NCBI RefSeq assembly: GCF_010730055.1 | Contig: NZ_AP022575.1 | Coordinates: forward strand, 3,286,001-3,350,000 | DNA: 64,000 bases | Reading direction: 5' to 3' | From: Mycobacterium shinjukuense | Lineage (GTDB): Bacteria; Actinomycetota; Actinomycetes; Mycobacteriales; Mycobacteriaceae | Shown here: positions 63,365 through 64,000 of the stretch, piece after piece | Layout: each line of letters opens with the position of its first letter | Position numbering within the stretch: the stretch's first letter is position 1 | Made by a program: the position numbers and the translations under genes | Notes under the pieces: model-generated | Told to the model about the DNA's origin: nothing | The model's database searches: none | What the model saw: only the letters and a program-made list of their open reading frames with translations

Positions 63365-64000
63365 TCAGCCAGCCGCGGGCGCGTCTGCTCGCTCCTTTGT
63401 GTCTTTGCTCTCCGCGACCTCCCTACGCCGCCGCTGCCCGATGACGGACTCGCTGTGCGGCCGGTCCTCGGTATACAGCGGTTCCTCACCCCCCAACCCG
63501 CGCTTGCCCTTGCGAGCGGCCTGATCCTGACCGCCGTGGCCGATCGGCGCGACGCCCATGCCACCACCGCCCATCGCCCCGCTCGCGGCTGGGTTCACCC
63601 GGCCAAGGCCCGCGAGGTCACGACCCGCAATTTGCCGTGCCCCAGGCTCACCGTCCCCCCCGGACAGTAAGGGCGCAGCCTCCAGCGGCACCCGCGGCAC
63701 GCCCCCACCCCCGCCAGCCCCGCCACCCCCAAGCGACGCCGGCTTTAGCGTCGGGAGTGTCGCGCCACTCGCCGACCGCGCACCGGTTGGCGGACGAACC
63801 GGCCCCGCGCCGCTCGGTGACGCCGGCTGTCCGGCAGGCAGCGTGGGCGTCTCGGGCAACCCGTCCGCGCCGGACAATCCAGAAGGAGGCCCGAGATCCG
63901 GACCGTCAGGAACGTCGGGGGGTAGTACAGCAGGGGTGGGCTCCGCCAACGGGCCCGAGGGCGAACTTCCCGAGATGCTGCCCTGAGCACTGGGGGGCAA
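63365..64000 (-). CDS. C-terminal part of a Pro/Gly-rich protein, cut by the window edge
   Basis: The frame is open at 64000, so the start is outside. The visible 211 residues are low-complexity (Pro, Gly, Ser, Ala), with a GGGGAGGGGG run, then MGGGGMGVAPIGHGGQDQAA, a basic KGKRG and an ordered tail EEPLYTEDRPHSESVIGQRR. This tail type ends several mycobacterial large surface or ESX-associated (PPE/WXG-like) proteins as I remember them. The domain that would identify it is not in the window. Confidence 0.65.
   Translation of the reverse strand: MPPSAQGSISGSSPSGPLAEPTPAVLPPDVPDGPDLGPPSGLSGADGLPETPTLPAGQPASPSGAGPVRPPTGARSASGATLPTLKPASLGGGGAGGGGGVPRVPLEAAPLLSGGDGEPGARQIAGRDLAGLGRVNPAASGAMGGGGMGVAPIGHGGQDQAARKGKRGLGGEEPLYTEDRPHSESVIGQRRRREVAESKDTKERADAPAAG

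Overview
The window is chromosomal DNA from a slow-growing Mycobacterium. GC content is high, GTG starts are common, and it carries a PE_PGRS gene, a PE/PPE-SVP pair, MmpS/MmpL, Lpq lipoproteins, an F420-dependent glucose-6-phosphate dehydrogenase and a 13E12-family locus. Gene order matches, in reverse, the part of the M. tuberculosis H37Rv chromosome I remember as about Rv0388c-Rv0425c. The last block (60-63 kb) corresponds to about Rv0356c-Rv0359 in the opposite relative orientation. I infer a relative of, but not a member of, the M. tuberculosis complex, because several accessory insertions interrupt that synteny. Rv numbers are from memory, not from a search.

Layout. 1-4 kb: 3' part of P-type ATPase ctpH and a small membrane protein. 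4.2-8.1 kb: accessory insert with an IS607-like element (intact serine recombinase, badly frameshifted tnpB) and a frameshifted PE_PGRS gene. 8.2-11.4 kb: TPP riboswitch, thiC, thiD and a hydrolase. 11.3-14.6 kb: a double TetR regulator, a membrane protein, a VapBC-like pair with a perfect operator-like palindrome, and a colicin-D-type toxin remnant coupled to an intact immunity gene. 14.6-20.1 kb: lipoprotein protease lpqM, two tandem LpqL-like aminopeptidases, and two broken small membrane genes. 20.4-24.4 kb: a secreted protein, a 59-bp tandem repeat running into thiG, thiOSG behind a second TPP riboswitch, divergent thiE, and mutT3. 24.5-29.1 kb: glnX-glnH-pknG, an amino-acid-sensing operon. 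29.1-34.3 kb: fgd1-pta-ackA operon and a metallo-beta-lactamase-fold gene. 34.3-43.4 kb: fadD30 and a two-module pks6 containing a 1.9-kb near-identical internal repeat. 43.4-47.5 kb: an internally deleted IS remnant and mmpS1-mmpL1. 47.7-51.5 kb: fadE7, lpqK and secreted proteins. 51.7-53.3 kb: a 13E12 pseudogene with a LexA-type box. 53.7-57.9 kb: ndhA and the purT-rhodanese-metZ operon. 58.2-64 kb: PE/PPE, thioesterase, purA, a hypothetical gene, an M50 protease and the edge of a Pro/Gly-rich protein.

Functionally, the window combines thiamine biosynthesis (thiC, thiD, thiE, thiO, thiS, thiG; both operons behind TPP riboswitches), nitrogen/carbon sensing (GlnX-GlnH-PknG), acetate/acetyl-phosphate metabolism (Pta-AckA) with F420 reduction (Fgd1), and a lipid locus in which a fatty acyl-AMP ligase (FadD30) feeds a PKS and an MmpL is the likely exporter.

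The most unusual features are: the pks6 expansion to KS-AT-ACP-KS-AT-ACP-TE, interrupted only by a 35-nt out-of-frame patch; the orphan colicin-type immunity gene; the 59-bp repeat that lengthens ThiG; and a cluster of single-base frameshifts confined to accessory or repetitive genes.
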